A DNA stretch of 64,000 nt from Rheinheimera tangshanensis (GCF_014645135.1 NZ_BMLH01000008.1:1-64000); one strand, 5' to 3'. Positions 17,086-26,212 are shown, counted from the first letter of the stretch. Program-made: numbers and translations. Notes: a model not told the origin generated them from the letters alone.

Positions 17086-17775
17086 CTACCACTCCAACTG
17101 AGTTTTATTGCGGAAAAATGCTCCTGTTGGGCCATCCTCATCTAACGTGGCTAGCCAAACAGGAGTTTCCGCACCTTGTTCAGGACTCAAATCTGCCGCA
17201 TCACCGCCCATTCGGGTACGAACCCAGCCAGGGCAGGCCGCGTTGACCTTCACCTCTGGCATCAGCTCGCGCGCGCAGCTGACCGTCACAGCATTCAGTG
17301 CAGCCTTACTGATGGCATAGCAGGCAGGGCCTTCCAAACCTTCAGAGAAATTTCCCCAACTGGATGACACATTTACAATACGGCCATAACCCCGTTGTTT
17401 CATCAAATGACCGAATACCTTGCAGAGCATAAAAGGCGCTACTGTATTGACTGATAAACTGAGCAGTAAATCTTCCGCCTGAGTGTGCTGTAATTCAGAA
17501 GAGTGCAACACTGCTGCATTGTTGATTAACACATCAACAGGACCATACTGCCGTTCTATTTGCAGCGCCTTTTGTTCAACCAGCAAGGGATCAGTTAAAT
17601 CAAGCCGAAGTGCAATACCCGCACCTAACAAAGCTGCTGCCTCTTCTGCATCTTTTTGCTGACGGGCTGCCAGCAGCACACGAAATCCACCTTGCTGTAC
17701 TAATGTTTTTGCTATCGCAAAACCAATACCGCGGTTAGCTCCAGTGATCAATACTGTTTTTAGTTGCTTTGCCAT
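17086..17775 (-). CDS. Short-chain dehydrogenase/reductase
   Basis: This 229-aa classical SDR has GANRGIG for cofactor binding near residues 13-19, NNAAV, the catalytic Ser in VNVSSSWG, and YAISK with catalytic Tyr and Lys. The C-terminal PGWVRTRMGG and WLATL segments match carbonyl-reductase-like members. It is convergent with the preceding SDR gene, their stops being 6 bp apart, and is only distantly similar to it, so this is not a recent duplication. Monocistronic. Confidence 0.9.
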   Translation of the reverse strand: MAKQLKTVLITGANRGIGFAIAKTLVQQGGFRVLLAARQQKDAEEAAALLGAGIALRLDLTDPLLVEQKALQIERQYGPVDVLINNAAVLHSSELQHTQAEDLLLSLSVNTVAPFMLCKVFGHLMKQRGYGRIVNVSSSWGNFSEGLEGPACYAISKAALNAVTVSCARELMPEVKVNAACPGWVRTRMGGDAADLSPEQGAETPVWLATLDEDGPTGAFFRNKTQLEW

Positions 17776-17911
17776 ATATCCGCTCCTGGAAATGTCGACT
17801 GGACTTAGTTTTTAGCCTTTTCACGTGAAATAGTCATGACTGAAGTGCAAAATTCCCTAAACTGAGCCACATTAATCAATGAAGCTCCTACTTAACAAAG
17901 GAAAACTTCTG

Positions 17912-18577
17912 ATGTATAGCATCAGCTTACTGCAAAAAGCAGTGTTCTCGTCCCTATTTTGGTTTTTTTGCACCTCTATTGCGACGACTGCAATGGCTTG
18001 TGAGTTTGAAATAGAGCTAGAGCGCTCTTGTGCAGAGCAACTGGAAGAGGAGTTGATGGCTACAGTCCCCTTTCGGGTGCAACGCAACAGTAACTTTTTG
18101 CATTTGCAAACTCAGGCAGCAGCTTTAGCATTCCCTATTTTTCATGAAAAAACAGATGAAGATACCCAACCCTATTTGGTGTCCTATTTGCAAGCTGTGC
18201 ACCTGGCAGTGGTATGGGTATTTGAATATCGTGGCCGCAGTGTCTATCTGGTGAATACCCAAACTGGCCTACAAACTCAGATCAACGGCTTCCCGCTGCT
18301 GTCGCCGGACAATCAACGTTTACTGGTGTATTCCGAAGCTCATTCCGATAAAGAAAATGCCAATCTGCTGGTCATTTATCGGATCCGCAATCACAAACTG
18401 CAGGCCGAACTGGTATTGAGTGGTGATGACAACAGAATACAACCCTGGAACCCACTGGATGTGCGTTGGGTCAGTCCGGATAAAGTCGAATTTACCAGAT
18501 TGCATTACCACAATGGTGAAGAAGAACAAAAGCTGCAGAGCCTGCAGCTGCAGCAAGGAAAGTGGTTTTTACTTTGA
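17912..18577 (+). CDS. Exported hypothetical protein
   Basis: This is 221 aa from ATG 17912, which has AAAGGAAA eight bases upstream; the upstream ATG at 17879 lacks one. The N-terminus is a signal peptide (hydrophobic core VFSSLFWFFCTSIATTA, cleavage near TAMA-C). I do not recognise the family. The mature part has beta-rich stretches such as VWVFEYRGRSVYLVNTQTG and LLVYSEAHSD that recall a WD/beta-propeller-like or TolB-like blade. No neighbour gives a function. Confidence 0.7.
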   Translation: MYSISLLQKAVFSSLFWFFCTSIATTAMACEFEIELERSCAEQLEEELMATVPFRVQRNSNFLHLQTQAAALAFPIFHEKTDEDTQPYLVSYLQAVHLAVVWVFEYRGRSVYLVNTQTGLQTQINGFPLLSPDNQRLLVYSEAHSDKENANLLVIYRIRNHKLQAELVLSGDDNRIQPWNPLDVRWVSPDKVEFTRLHYHNGEEEQKLQSLQLQQGKWFLL

Positions 18578-18608
18578 AATCCCCTTTCTGACCAGAAGTA
18601 CAGAGTCG

Positions 18609-19043
18609 TTAATGCAGATAAGACCCTTTGGGCACAGCTCGGGATAGTTGCCATTGCTTATATCTTTTGCAAGCCGCCTGATATTCGGCTCTGAGTTTGG
18701 CCGACTCCTGCAATACCGCGATACTAGCAGGATGATCGCCATCCAAACGCTGTAGCATCTGCTCAAACCAATTTAAACCATGCCTTAATGTAGTCTGACA
18801 GCGCCGCCAGCGTTGCTGTTGTGCATAAGTTTCAGCCAGATTCTGAATTGAAATGGACAGACAAAAAGTCGGTAACGAGGCTTCTTCACGACTCAATTCC
18901 GGAGGACAACAGACAAAAGCACAGTGATACCAGACAGGCCAGACATCTGAAATAGCCTGGCGATATAAGCTTTCGGCCGCGCTTAGGTGCCGTTCAGTAA
19001 AAGCCTGATTACCTCGTGCAATGATCTGCTGCCAGTGTTCCAT
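18609..19043 (-). CDS. TPR-like hypothetical protein
   Basis: The protein has 144 aa and is all alpha. WQQIIARGNQAFTERHLSAA with ESLYRQAI, then LAETYAQQQRWRRCQTTLRH, are two helix-turn-helix units of tetratricopeptide type, and a third helix pair follows. The layout recalls the small DUF2753-type proteins of vibrios and relatives. There is no signal peptide, so it is probably cytoplasmic and a protein-protein adaptor. It converges on the exported protein gene with a 31-bp gap. Confidence 0.65.
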   Translation of the reverse strand: MEHWQQIIARGNQAFTERHLSAAESLYRQAISDVWPVWYHCAFVCCPPELSREEASLPTFCLSISIQNLAETYAQQQRWRRCQTTLRHGLNWFEQMLQRLDGDHPASIAVLQESAKLRAEYQAACKRYKQWQLSRAVPKGSYLH

Positions 19044-19087
19044 AGATGCTACCCAATTGCGAATTTATATCATCTAGACTATTTCAA

Positions 19088-19104
19088 TTGCGAGTAGTTC
19101 GCAA
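19088..19104. promoter_or_regulatory. TTGCGA-N5-TCGCAA dyad
   Basis: This perfect 6-bp dyad lies between the divergent TPR-like and pectate lyase genes, 45 bp upstream of the former and about 150 bp upstream of the latter. It has operator form. The regulator is unknown. Confidence 0.35.
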
Positions 19105-19255
19105 CAACATCAAAAAATATTATCCCAGCCGCTATCAAGCTGTAATTCCAAATGTGAAATAGCTGTCCCCAAAATGATAGTCCACACTCTGCATTGCCGG
19201 TCAGGACCCGAATCAGGGCCGGAATTCTTATAACAACAGTTTGAGGACATCATAG

Positions 19256-20740
19256 ATGCAACATCAACATTTACTCTTCCCACTTTTCGCAATCAGCTGC
19301 GCTGTCAGTGCTGCTGTGCATGCTAACAATCTGGCCATCACAGGTCCGGGTGCCGGCGCCGATGGTTCAAGTAAAGCCAGTGGTATCAGTTATTCGTCTG
19401 TCCGGGATGCTAATCTGCAAAGCTACTGGCAACCTTCTGCGAACTCAAATCAGCGGGTGTCGGTAAAATGGAGTTCAGCTGTCCAGCTCAATCAGGTGGT
19501 GCTGAAAGAATCCGGTTCGGCCGTCACCAGTTGGCGGTTGGTTAATAACGACACTGGCACAGAACTGGCCAGTGGCAGCAGTATTGGCAGCAATAAGGTG
19601 GTAAATATAAGCACTATCAGCAGCCAAAAGCTGAATCTGGAAATTATTAGTGCCAGCTCCGCACCCCGCATCGCCGAATTTGAAGTTTATCTGACCACCG
19701 GAGGTGGTACAGCGCCGGATCCAACAGATCCGGTTGACCCTACGGACCCAGTTGATCCAACAGAGCCTCCACCTACAGGCGAGGTGACCTCCTGCAGCGC
19801 CAGTCCACAAGGTTATGCCTCGCTGGATGGTGGTACCACTGGTGGTGCAGGTCCAAATGCAGTGACAGTCACAGCGACAACAGGGGCGGAAATTCTGGCC
19901 GCTTTGGCGAACCGGGATTTAAACCGGCCTCTAACTATCAGAGTCAACGGCACCATAACACCAGCAAACTCAGGCGGCGTCAGTAAGTTTGATATTAAAG
20001 ATATGAATAATGTCAGCATTATTGGAGTCGGTAATACGGCTTTGTTTGATGGCATAGGGCTAAAGGTATTTCGCGCCAATAACGTGATTATCCGCAATTT
20101 AAAACTGCGTTACGTCAATACCGGGGATAAAGACGCTATTACACTGGAAGGACCGGCCAGCAATATCTGGATCGATCACAACGAAATCTACAACAGTCTG
20201 GATGTGGATAAAGACTTTTATGACGAGTTAGTCAGCGGTAAAAAAGACGTGGATAAAGTCACCATTTCCTACAACTACCTGCATGACAGTTGGAAAACCT
20301 CGTTATGGGGCAACAGTGATTCCGACAATTACAACCGTCGTATTACCTTTCATCATAACCACTGGCAGCGAGTGAATTCACGTCTGCCGTTATTCCGCTA
20401 TGGTCAGGGCCATATTTACAACAACTACTACAGTGATGTGCAGGACACAGGCATTAACAGCCGCATGGGTGCTGTGATCCGCATTGAAAATAATGTGTTT
20501 GAAAACACCACTAACCCCATCGTCTCTTTTTATTCCAGCGCTTTGGGCTACTGGGATACCAGAGGCAATGAGTTTAGCAATACCACCTGGCAAGCTATGC
20601 CAGCAGAAGGTGTGATTGCAGGCCCAGATGTGCAGTCTACCGCTGTACTCAACCTGCCGTACAGCTTTGCTCTGCTGCCCACCTCTGAGGTGAAAGCTCA
20701 TGTGCTGGCGAATGCAGGTGTAAACAAATGTAGTTTTTAG
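19256..20740 (+). CDS. Secreted pectate lyase, polysaccharide lyase family 1
   Basis: This 494-aa protein begins with a signal peptide ending near AAVHA. Residues about 24-150 form a discoidin/F5-8C-like carbohydrate-binding domain, then a Pro-Asp-Thr linker built on repeats of DPTDPV (about 155-175), then the PL1 parallel beta-helix (about 180-494). Catalytic-region markers are NIWIDHNEIYN with the calcium-binding acidic residues and VNSRLPLFRYGQGH with the PL1 arginine. It cleaves de-esterified polygalacturonate by beta-elimination outside the cell. A strong terminator follows. GAGG nine bases before ATG supports the start. Confidence 0.92.
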   Translation: MQHQHLLFPLFAISCAVSAAVHANNLAITGPGAGADGSSKASGISYSSVRDANLQSYWQPSANSNQRVSVKWSSAVQLNQVVLKESGSAVTSWRLVNNDTGTELASGSSIGSNKVVNISTISSQKLNLEIISASSAPRIAEFEVYLTTGGGTAPDPTDPVDPTDPVDPTEPPPTGEVTSCSASPQGYASLDGGTTGGAGPNAVTVTATTGAEILAALANRDLNRPLTIRVNGTITPANSGGVSKFDIKDMNNVSIIGVGNTALFDGIGLKVFRANNVIIRNLKLRYVNTGDKDAITLEGPASNIWIDHNEIYNSLDVDKDFYDELVSGKKDVDKVTISYNYLHDSWKTSLWGNSDSDNYNRRITFHHNHWQRVNSRLPLFRYGQGHIYNNYYSDVQDTGINSRMGAVIRIENNVFENTTNPIVSFYSSALGYWDTRGNEFSNTTWQAMPAEGVIAGPDVQSTAVLNLPYSFALLPTSEVKAHVLANAGVNKCSF

Positions 20741-20754
20741 ACCCCGTTAAAAGT

Positions 20755-20783
20755 AAAAACCACCTGCATAACAGGTGGTTTTT
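20755..20783. terminator. Bidirectional terminator after pectate lyase
   Basis: A perfect 12-bp stem (20755-20766 with 20772-20783) around CATAA, with A5 on one side and T5 on the other. It serves the pectate lyase gene on the plus strand and the convergent dsbA gene on the minus strand. Confidence 0.9.
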
Positions 20784-20804
20784 AAATGGAGCTCAAAGAT
20801 GTGG

Positions 20805-21452
20805 TTAGTCTTTTTTCGCTAACAAAAAAGCCACCAGCGCGTCTAAATCCTGCTGGAAATTCTCTTGGCTTAAACCTGAAAACTTCACCAGATATTTGCC
20901 GTTCACCAATAAAGTAGGTACACCTCTGAGCACTTTGGCTTCAGAATAGTGATCCTGACTCTTTTTCATAGCTGCAACTTCATCATTCACAGCCTGACTG
21001 ACCATACCTGAATCAAATAACATGGCAGGAATATCGTTGACCACCAAGAGGTTACGAATATCCTGTTCGTTGCTGAAGCTGGCGCGCTGATTATGCAAAT
21101 AATCAAAAATCACATCGGCAATACGATCGCCCTGACCGGCATTTTTTGCTACTACATAAGCCTTAGCCAGAGACTGCTGTAACTCTGGTGGAGCCACCTG
21201 TAAAAAGTCGACATGATGTTTAGTCAGACTGACACCTTTTGGCAGACTTTTATCCAGGTTTTGAGCAAAAGGCTCAAAAGCTTTGCAATGTGGGCAATAA
21301 AAGGAAAAAAACTCCAGCACTTCAGGTTTAGCTGTCTCTTTTTCTGCGACGACTTCGTAATGCACTCCTTCCTGAAAACTGACAGGAGAAGCAGCAGAAG
21401 CAAAAGCCAGTACAGGGGCGAATGCCAAAGCGGCTAATAATTGTTTCAACAT
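20805..21452 (-). CDS. dsbA: DsbA thiol:disulfide oxidoreductase (CPHC)
   Basis: This 215-aa periplasmic protein has a signal peptide (MLKQLLAALAFAPVLAFASA), the DsbA active site CPHC at 53-56 in FFSFYCPHCKAFEP, and the cis-Pro loop GVPTLLVNGKYLV. It introduces disulfides into exported proteins. CPHC is the strongly oxidising version found in E. coli DsbA. It lies 16 bp behind a second dsbA gene and downstream of srkA, the same srkA-dsbA linkage as in enterobacteria. Confidence 0.93.
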   Translation of the reverse strand: MLKQLLAALAFAPVLAFASAASPVSFQEGVHYEVVAEKETAKPEVLEFFSFYCPHCKAFEPFAQNLDKSLPKGVSLTKHHVDFLQVAPPELQQSLAKAYVVAKNAGQGDRIADVIFDYLHNQRASFSNEQDIRNLLVVNDIPAMLFDSGMVSQAVNDEVAAMKKSQDHYSEAKVLRGVPTLLVNGKYLVKFSGLSQENFQQDLDALVAFLLAKKD

Positions 21453-21468
21453 AAAAAATGCCTTTTGA

Positions 21469-22104
21469 TTAAGATTGAGTCAGTAAAAAATTCACTAACT
21501 GCTTAAATTCTTCATCCTGATTTTCACGGCTCAGGCCCTGGTTCAGGATTTTGTATTTACCATTGATAATAAAAGTGGGTACACCAGTTAATACACGACG
21601 CGACGACAAGGCTTCCTGTTCTTTTTTCATCTGCTTGGCACCACCGGCAACAGTAAAACTTTTGATGGCTTTATCGTAAGTGTCTGCATCAATACCCTGA
21701 GCGACAACCACAGCTTTGATGTCGTCATCATTGGCAAAGGTTTTGCGGTCAACATGAATATGATTAAAAAAAGCACTGGCCACCTGATCCCCTTTACCCA
21801 GGTTTTTTGCCACCAGATAAGCTTTGGCTAAAGTGACCTGAATTTCCACAGATGCATGCTGTAAAAAGTCGACATGGACTTTTTTCAGCTCAGCACCAGC
21901 AGGCAACTGCTTTGCTAAAGCCTGTACTTTAGGCTCAAAACCAAAACAGGCAGGGCAATAAAAAGAGAAATATTCTTTCACTTCAGGCTTAGCTGTGGCT
22001 TGTTCTGAAATGACTTCGTAGTGTTTACCTTCTTCAAACTGAGCAGCAAAAGCTGCCAATGGCAATAACAATGCACCTACTAACAACGCTGTTAACTTTT
22101 TCAT
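21469..22104 (-). CDS. DsbA paralogue with CPAC active site
   Basis: The protein has 211 aa with a signal peptide (MKKLTALLVGALLLPLAAFA) and full DsbA fold: YFSFYCPACFGFEP with the active-site pair at 50 and 53, and the cis-Pro loop GVPTFIINGKYKI. The xx dipeptide is Pro-Ala instead of Pro-His, which in this family generally changes the redox potential and pKa. Substantial similarity across the full length to the next gene suggests tandem duplication and divergence. It is co-transcribed with the CPHC copy. Confidence 0.92.
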   Translation of the reverse strand: MKKLTALLVGALLLPLAAFAAQFEEGKHYEVISEQATAKPEVKEYFSFYCPACFGFEPKVQALAKQLPAGAELKKVHVDFLQHASVEIQVTLAKAYLVAKNLGKGDQVASAFFNHIHVDRKTFANDDDIKAVVVAQGIDADTYDKAIKSFTVAGGAKQMKKEQEALSSRRVLTGVPTFIINGKYKILNQGLSRENQDEEFKQLVNFLLTQS

Positions 22105-22151
22105 TATTCGAATGTTCCTTGGAATAAAACTGTCACTACTCTAACAAAAAC

Positions 22152-23132
22152 TTACCACTGAGGCATCAGAGAAAGTGGGCTCTGGTCACAGAATTTCAGC
22201 TGTTCATCCAGCGCCCGCACTTGTTGCTGCCAGTATTGGTCCGTACTGAACCATGGAAAGTTCTTCGGAAAAGCCGGATCGCTCCACCTTTTTGCTATCC
22301 AGGCCATATACGACAAAATCCGCATAGCCCGCAGCGGTTCTATTAAACGCAGCTCTTTATGGTCAAAATCGCAGTACTGCTCATACTCTTCCAGCAATAA
22401 CGACAACTGATAAGTTTGCTCTAGCCGATCACCATTGAGCAATAACCACAAGTCCTGCACTGCAGGTCCATTGCGGCTGTCATCAAAGTCCAAAAGCAAA
22501 GGCCTGTCATCATGCCACAGCAAATTGCCTATATGACAATCGCCATGCACCCGCCGGATTTTTTCTGGCTTATACAAAGGACCGACCTTGTCGCACAATT
22601 GTTGCATCATGGTCTGATAATCTTTTTCTAACGAGGGTGGAATAAGGCCCGACTGCAACAAGCTTTGCTGACTGTCGAGTAAAAACGTTTGATGGTTGAT
22701 GGTGGGTCTGTGCAGAAAAGGCCGGGCAGCGCCCACCTGATGCACCATGCCTAAAAAACGCCCCAGCTGCAGCAGCTGATTTTCGTTGTCAGGCTCTAAA
22801 GTACGGCCGCCACGGCTTGGAAAGACGGATAAATAAAAACCTCCGAAGGATAAGACTTGCTGGCCATCCCGCTCAACAGCTTCGGCCACCGGCACTTCAA
22901 TCTCTGCCAGTTCCCGCACAAACTGATGCTCCTCGTTCAGTTGTTCTAAGCTCCAGCGTTCCGGCCGGTAAAACTTCACCACCCAGCTTTTGCGATCATC
23001 GTCTCTAAACTGGCAGACTCTGTTTTCAAAGCTGTTCAGTTGCAATAAACCAGAGCTGACATCAAAGCCATAATGAAACAAGGCATCCAGCATTAAATCC
23101 GGACTTAAGGTAGAAAAATCAAAAGTGCTCAT
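22152..23132 (-). CDS. srkA: Stress response kinase SrkA (YihE)
   Basis: This is 326 aa from ATG 23132; the longer frame adds MLRNF without support. It is an aminoglycoside-phosphotransferase-like Ser/Thr kinase. Markers are SFENRVCQFRDDD with the ATP-side Lys in WVVKFYRPERW, the catalytic VHGDCHIGNLLWH, and the metal-binding LLLDFDDSRNG. SrkA counters stress-induced death in E. coli and is linked to dsbA there, as here (48 bp upstream of the DsbA pair). Confidence 0.93.
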   Translation of the reverse strand: MSTFDFSTLSPDLMLDALFHYGFDVSSGLLQLNSFENRVCQFRDDDRKSWVVKFYRPERWSLEQLNEEHQFVRELAEIEVPVAEAVERDGQQVLSFGGFYLSVFPSRGGRTLEPDNENQLLQLGRFLGMVHQVGAARPFLHRPTINHQTFLLDSQQSLLQSGLIPPSLEKDYQTMMQQLCDKVGPLYKPEKIRRVHGDCHIGNLLWHDDRPLLLDFDDSRNGPAVQDLWLLLNGDRLEQTYQLSLLLEEYEQYCDFDHKELRLIEPLRAMRILSYMAWIAKRWSDPAFPKNFPWFSTDQYWQQQVRALDEQLKFCDQSPLSLMPQW

Positions 23133-23152
23133 AAAATTCCGTAGCAACTATA

Positions 23153-23207
23153 AAAATGGGGTCAGATCACATTGTTAACAGTTAACAATGTGATCTGACC
23201 CCATTTT
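23153..23207. repeat. 27-bp perfect palindrome (REP-like)
   Basis: The arms at 23153-23179 and 23181-23207 are perfectly complementary around a single base. The outer part reads TGGGGTCAGATC on both ends. Palindromes with GGGGTCAG ends are known from elements mobilised by REP-associated IS200-like (RAYT) transposases in many proteobacteria. It lies between ccoG and srkA, both minus strand, and ends in a T4 stretch, so it may also stop transcription. Confidence 0.8.
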
Positions 23208-23238
23208 ATGGGTAGCTTAGTCTAACGCTTTTAAAAAC

Positions 23239-24663
23239 TTAACGGGCGGAAAAGAACTTGCTGCCCTGAGTTAAGCGGATATCCGGTTCGTCGCTGTCCT
23301 GCAGTACAAACTCAATTTCCAGTACAGGTCTTTTTGCATCCACAGGATCCAGCGATAAACTGATCGGCAAATTCGCAGTTTCCCCGCCTTTTAAGGTCAA
23401 CTCTTTCTCGCCAAGCCACTGCGCTTCGTCTAAACCTTGTACCGACAACTGATAGGTTTGCTCCAATTGCGACTTGTTAATCACCTTTAAGGTATAGGTG
23501 TTTTCAATTAGCCCTTCGTCGGTTTCACGGTACAAGGCGCCGCGGTCACGCACTATGTCCATCACCACAGGCTTACGTACGACTAAGGTCCAGGCAAAGG
23601 CAGCACATACAGCCACCAGCACCATAAAGTAGCCGACTAATTTACCCCGCACCACTTTGGTAGTTTTACCTTCCAGACTATGTTCTGTGGTGTAGCTGAT
23701 TAAGCCTTTGGCATACCCCATTTTATCCATCGTATCGTCGCAGGCGTCGATACAGGCACCGCAGTTAATGCACTCGTACTGCAGACCATTACGAATGTCG
23801 ATGCCGGTAGGGCAAACATGCACACATAAATTACAGTCGATACAATCGCCTAAACCTTTGGCTTTGTAGTCCGTGTCTTTACGGGCGCGTGGGCCACGAT
23901 TCTCACCGCGCTTGGCATCGTAAGTCACAGTGAAAGTGTCTTTATCAAACATGGCCGACTGGAAGCGCGCATAAGGGCAAATATGAGTACACATAATTTC
24001 GCGCATCCAACCGGCGTTACCGTAGGTACAGAAGGCAAAAAACCAGACCGATACTGCAGCCCAGAAGCTGGCTTCGAAGGTAAAAAACTGAATAAACAGC
24101 TGATCGACAGGAGTAAAATAACCAACAAAAATCAGCGCGGTAAGCACAGAAAAAGCCAGCCAGCTGAAATGAGTCAGGCCTTTTCTCCATAGCTTATTGA
24201 AGCTCCAGGGTTCCTGATCCAACTTCATACGCTGATTACGGGTGCCCTGGAGTTTCTCTTCAAACCACATAAAAATAAAAGTCCAGACGGTTTGTGGGCA
24301 TAAATAACCACACCAAACCCGGCCATAGAAAGTAGTCACAAAAAATAAGGCAAAAGCGCCAATCACAAAAATCCAGGCCAGAATAGTGAAATCCTGCGGC
24401 CATAAGGTCATACCGAAGATATAAAACTTCTGCTCGACTATATCGAGCAAAATGGCTTGCTGGCCGTTAAATTGCAGCCAGGGTAACAGCATAAAAGCCG
24501 CCATAAATATAAAGCCAATATTACGCCTTAAGGTTTGATGCAAACCCTTCACCGCACGCACATAGATGCGATCTCTTGGGTTGTATTTGGCTTTTTTGTC
24601 CGGATCGGGTTTGTGCACCTCAACCGGAATATTTTTGATATCTATCTTATTATCCACGCCCAT
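23239..24663 (-). CDS. ccoG: CcoG cytochrome cbb3 oxidase accessory protein
   Basis: This 474-aa inner-membrane protein of the FixG/RdxA/CcoG family acts as a cupric reductase that feeds copper to cbb3-type oxidase assembly. It has about four N-terminal helices, the conserved VWCGYLCPQTVW (the polyferredoxin-type CxxxCP), the two ferredoxin clusters CIDCNLCVHVCP and CINCGACIDACD, then a fifth helix and a C-terminal IgG-like domain. In many genomes it follows the ccoNOPQ genes, but here it stands alone; the oxidase genes must be elsewhere. Confidence 0.95.
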   Translation of the reverse strand: MGVDNKIDIKNIPVEVHKPDPDKKAKYNPRDRIYVRAVKGLHQTLRRNIGFIFMAAFMLLPWLQFNGQQAILLDIVEQKFYIFGMTLWPQDFTILAWIFVIGAFALFFVTTFYGRVWCGYLCPQTVWTFIFMWFEEKLQGTRNQRMKLDQEPWSFNKLWRKGLTHFSWLAFSVLTALIFVGYFTPVDQLFIQFFTFEASFWAAVSVWFFAFCTYGNAGWMREIMCTHICPYARFQSAMFDKDTFTVTYDAKRGENRGPRARKDTDYKAKGLGDCIDCNLCVHVCPTGIDIRNGLQYECINCGACIDACDDTMDKMGYAKGLISYTTEHSLEGKTTKVVRGKLVGYFMVLVAVCAAFAWTLVVRKPVVMDIVRDRGALYRETDEGLIENTYTLKVINKSQLEQTYQLSVQGLDEAQWLGEKELTLKGGETANLPISLSLDPVDAKRPVLEIEFVLQDSDEPDIRLTQGSKFFSAR

Positions 24664-25024
24664 ACCTCGTGCTGCTCTCTGATACTTAGTGTAGCAGGCT
24701 GTTTATTGCAGCTTGTTGATGCAGGACAAACCAAGCCTTGTTCTGACGAAACCTAAAGCAACTTACCTGTCTGCGATCGGTAATTTGCTCCAGCTGGCGG
24801 CTTATCCTGGCTGCTTTGTGTTTTAACCCAATGAACTGTCTGCAATAATTGAACCAAAGGTCTATAGTATATAACACTCTGATCCATATTGAATTTTAAT
24901 CTTAGGCTCAGTTTTATTCTGTCAACCTGGTTGACACCCAAGGCAGTTCTGACTGCCTGGTTGACAGTGGCAGGCCAGACACACCGTGTGATAACCAATC
25001 AAGTCGCAGCTGAGGTAACAGGTG
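24664..25024. promoter_or_regulatory. Divergent intergenic region with two dyads
   Basis: This 361-bp stretch lies between ccoG (minus) and a small exported protein (plus). It holds GTCAACC-T-GGTTGAC (24921-24935), a nearly complete palindrome, and AGGCAG-N6-CTGCCT (24941-24958) six bases on. Both are of operator type and lie 67-104 bp upstream of the plus-strand gene. The GGTTGACA motif occurs again at about 24958-24966. I recognise no specific regulator site. Confidence 0.4.
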
Positions 25025-25393
25025 ATGCGCAATTTTTTGCTGTTATGTTTGCTGATTGTCAGCACCCTGACTTTTTATGACCACCCACGAATTCTGCCTT
25101 ACTCAGAACCCGTGCTGGACTGGCTGGCTGAACATATTTCATTGCCTGGAGTTCAGTCGGATTCAGTAATCACCCGCAAAATTCAGAAAGCTTTTTATGC
25201 GATAGGCCAGGATTACGGCACAGGCCAGCAAGAAGCTTTAGCCAAAGCCGCGCAGGACATCAACAGCCTGCTGCAATTTCGTCGCGACTACTGTCAAAAC
25301 GGCGATTTTCATCCGGCCTTATTTGGCGATGCCATGCAAAGAGCTTGTGATGTGTTAAAGCAGTATCCGAAGCTGGAAGAGTTCATAGGCTAA
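25025..25393 (+). CDS. Small exported hypothetical protein
   Basis: This is about 122 aa from ATG 25025 with GAGG roughly ten bases upstream. A hydrophobic N-terminal helix (FLLLCLLIVSTLTF) acts as a signal peptide or anchor. The rest is helical and charged (FYAIGQDYGTGQQEALAKAA, QFRRDYCQNGDFH). It has two Cys. I do not recognise the family. The dyads upstream suggest regulated expression. Confidence 0.65.
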   Translation: MRNFLLLCLLIVSTLTFYDHPRILPYSEPVLDWLAEHISLPGVQSDSVITRKIQKAFYAIGQDYGTGQQEALAKAAQDINSLLQFRRDYCQNGDFHPALFGDAMQRACDVLKQYPKLEEFIG

Positions 25394-25465
25394 AGCGGCA
25401 CAACACTGAGTTTTGCCCTCTATCCGTCAAATCAGTGGGATGATCACCAGATAGGCCATGAGCCC

Positions 25466-25657
25466 CTAAATATCCCGAGGATTTTTTCTATACTTTATTC
25501 TCAAATAGAAATAATAAACCAATTCGAAGCCAAGCAAACCAACACCAAAAAACAGAGGGAACATCTGATAATACCAGTCGAGTAACGCTCCTATAAAACC
25601 ACCGGATAATCCCCAAAAAATCAGTTGTTTTGCGTGTCGAATACCTTTAGATGCCAT
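25466..25657 (-). CDS. Small two-helix membrane protein
   Basis: The protein has 63 aa with two hydrophobic segments (LIFWGLSGGFIGALLDW and FPLFFGVGLLGFELVYYFYL) and a basic C-terminus (RIKYRKNPRDI). AGAG lies near the ATG. It is the last minus-strand gene of the bacteriocin island and could be an immunity or accessory protein, but no family is recognised. Confidence 0.5.
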   Translation of the reverse strand: MASKGIRHAKQLIFWGLSGGFIGALLDWYYQMFPLFFGVGLLGFELVYYFYLRIKYRKNPRDI

Positions 25658-25771
25658 TTTTTATTCTCTTTTTTCAAAGATGAACGCCAATCAAACAGGT
25701 GGGCTTTGTCATTCCTTCGACTTATCCAGACTCCATTTGCCCCTTACGCATGCCATGTGATAAAAAAATAC

Positions 25772-26200
25772 TTATTCACCACCAACTATAGTGTTATCTT
25801 TGACCATCTCTCGCCGCACAAGAAATAACGATAGCAATAAAGAAAACAAAAAAGAGCCAATCAAAATCAAAAAACCTTCAATTTTCGATGGAAACACAAT
25901 TCTCGAAATTAGGCCAAAGAGAACAAAACAAAAAATAAAAACAACCAAAAACAGCGATCTATCATTTTGCTTCATGCGTATATCATCAGTAACCGCAAAT
26001 CTTGAGATAAAATTTAAAAATGGCATAGACTCTATCTTATGCCTTATTTCTACACCGCTTATGAAAAGATAGCTAGGCAATACCATCGCACATGAGCAAG
26101 CACCAAAAAAAATAGAAAAAATAAAATTGTTGTTCATTAAATTTAAAGAGTACATAATCAAAGAACATAAAAATAAAATTTTTATATGTTGGTAACCCAT
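25772..26200 (-). CDS. Four-helix membrane protein, candidate bacteriocin immunity protein
   Basis: This is about 142 aa from ATG 26200, which has GGAG six bases upstream; the ATG at 26212 is less well placed. Four hydrophobic helices are visible (around ILFLCSLIMYSLNLM, FIFSIFFGACSCAMVLPSYL, FLVVFIFCFVLFGLI and FLILIGSFLFSLLLSLFLV). The low GC and position straight after the two bacteriocin-like genes suggest immunity. A 13-bp terminator hairpin separates it from them, so it may be read by partial read-through. No family recognised. Confidence 0.55.
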   Translation of the reverse strand: MGYQHIKILFLCSLIMYSLNLMNNNFIFSIFFGACSCAMVLPSYLFISGVEIRHKIESMPFLNFISRFAVTDDIRMKQNDRSLFLVVFIFCFVLFGLISRIVFPSKIEGFLILIGSFLFSLLLSLFLVRREMVKDNTIVGGE

Positions 26201-26212
26201 TTTTAACTCCAT

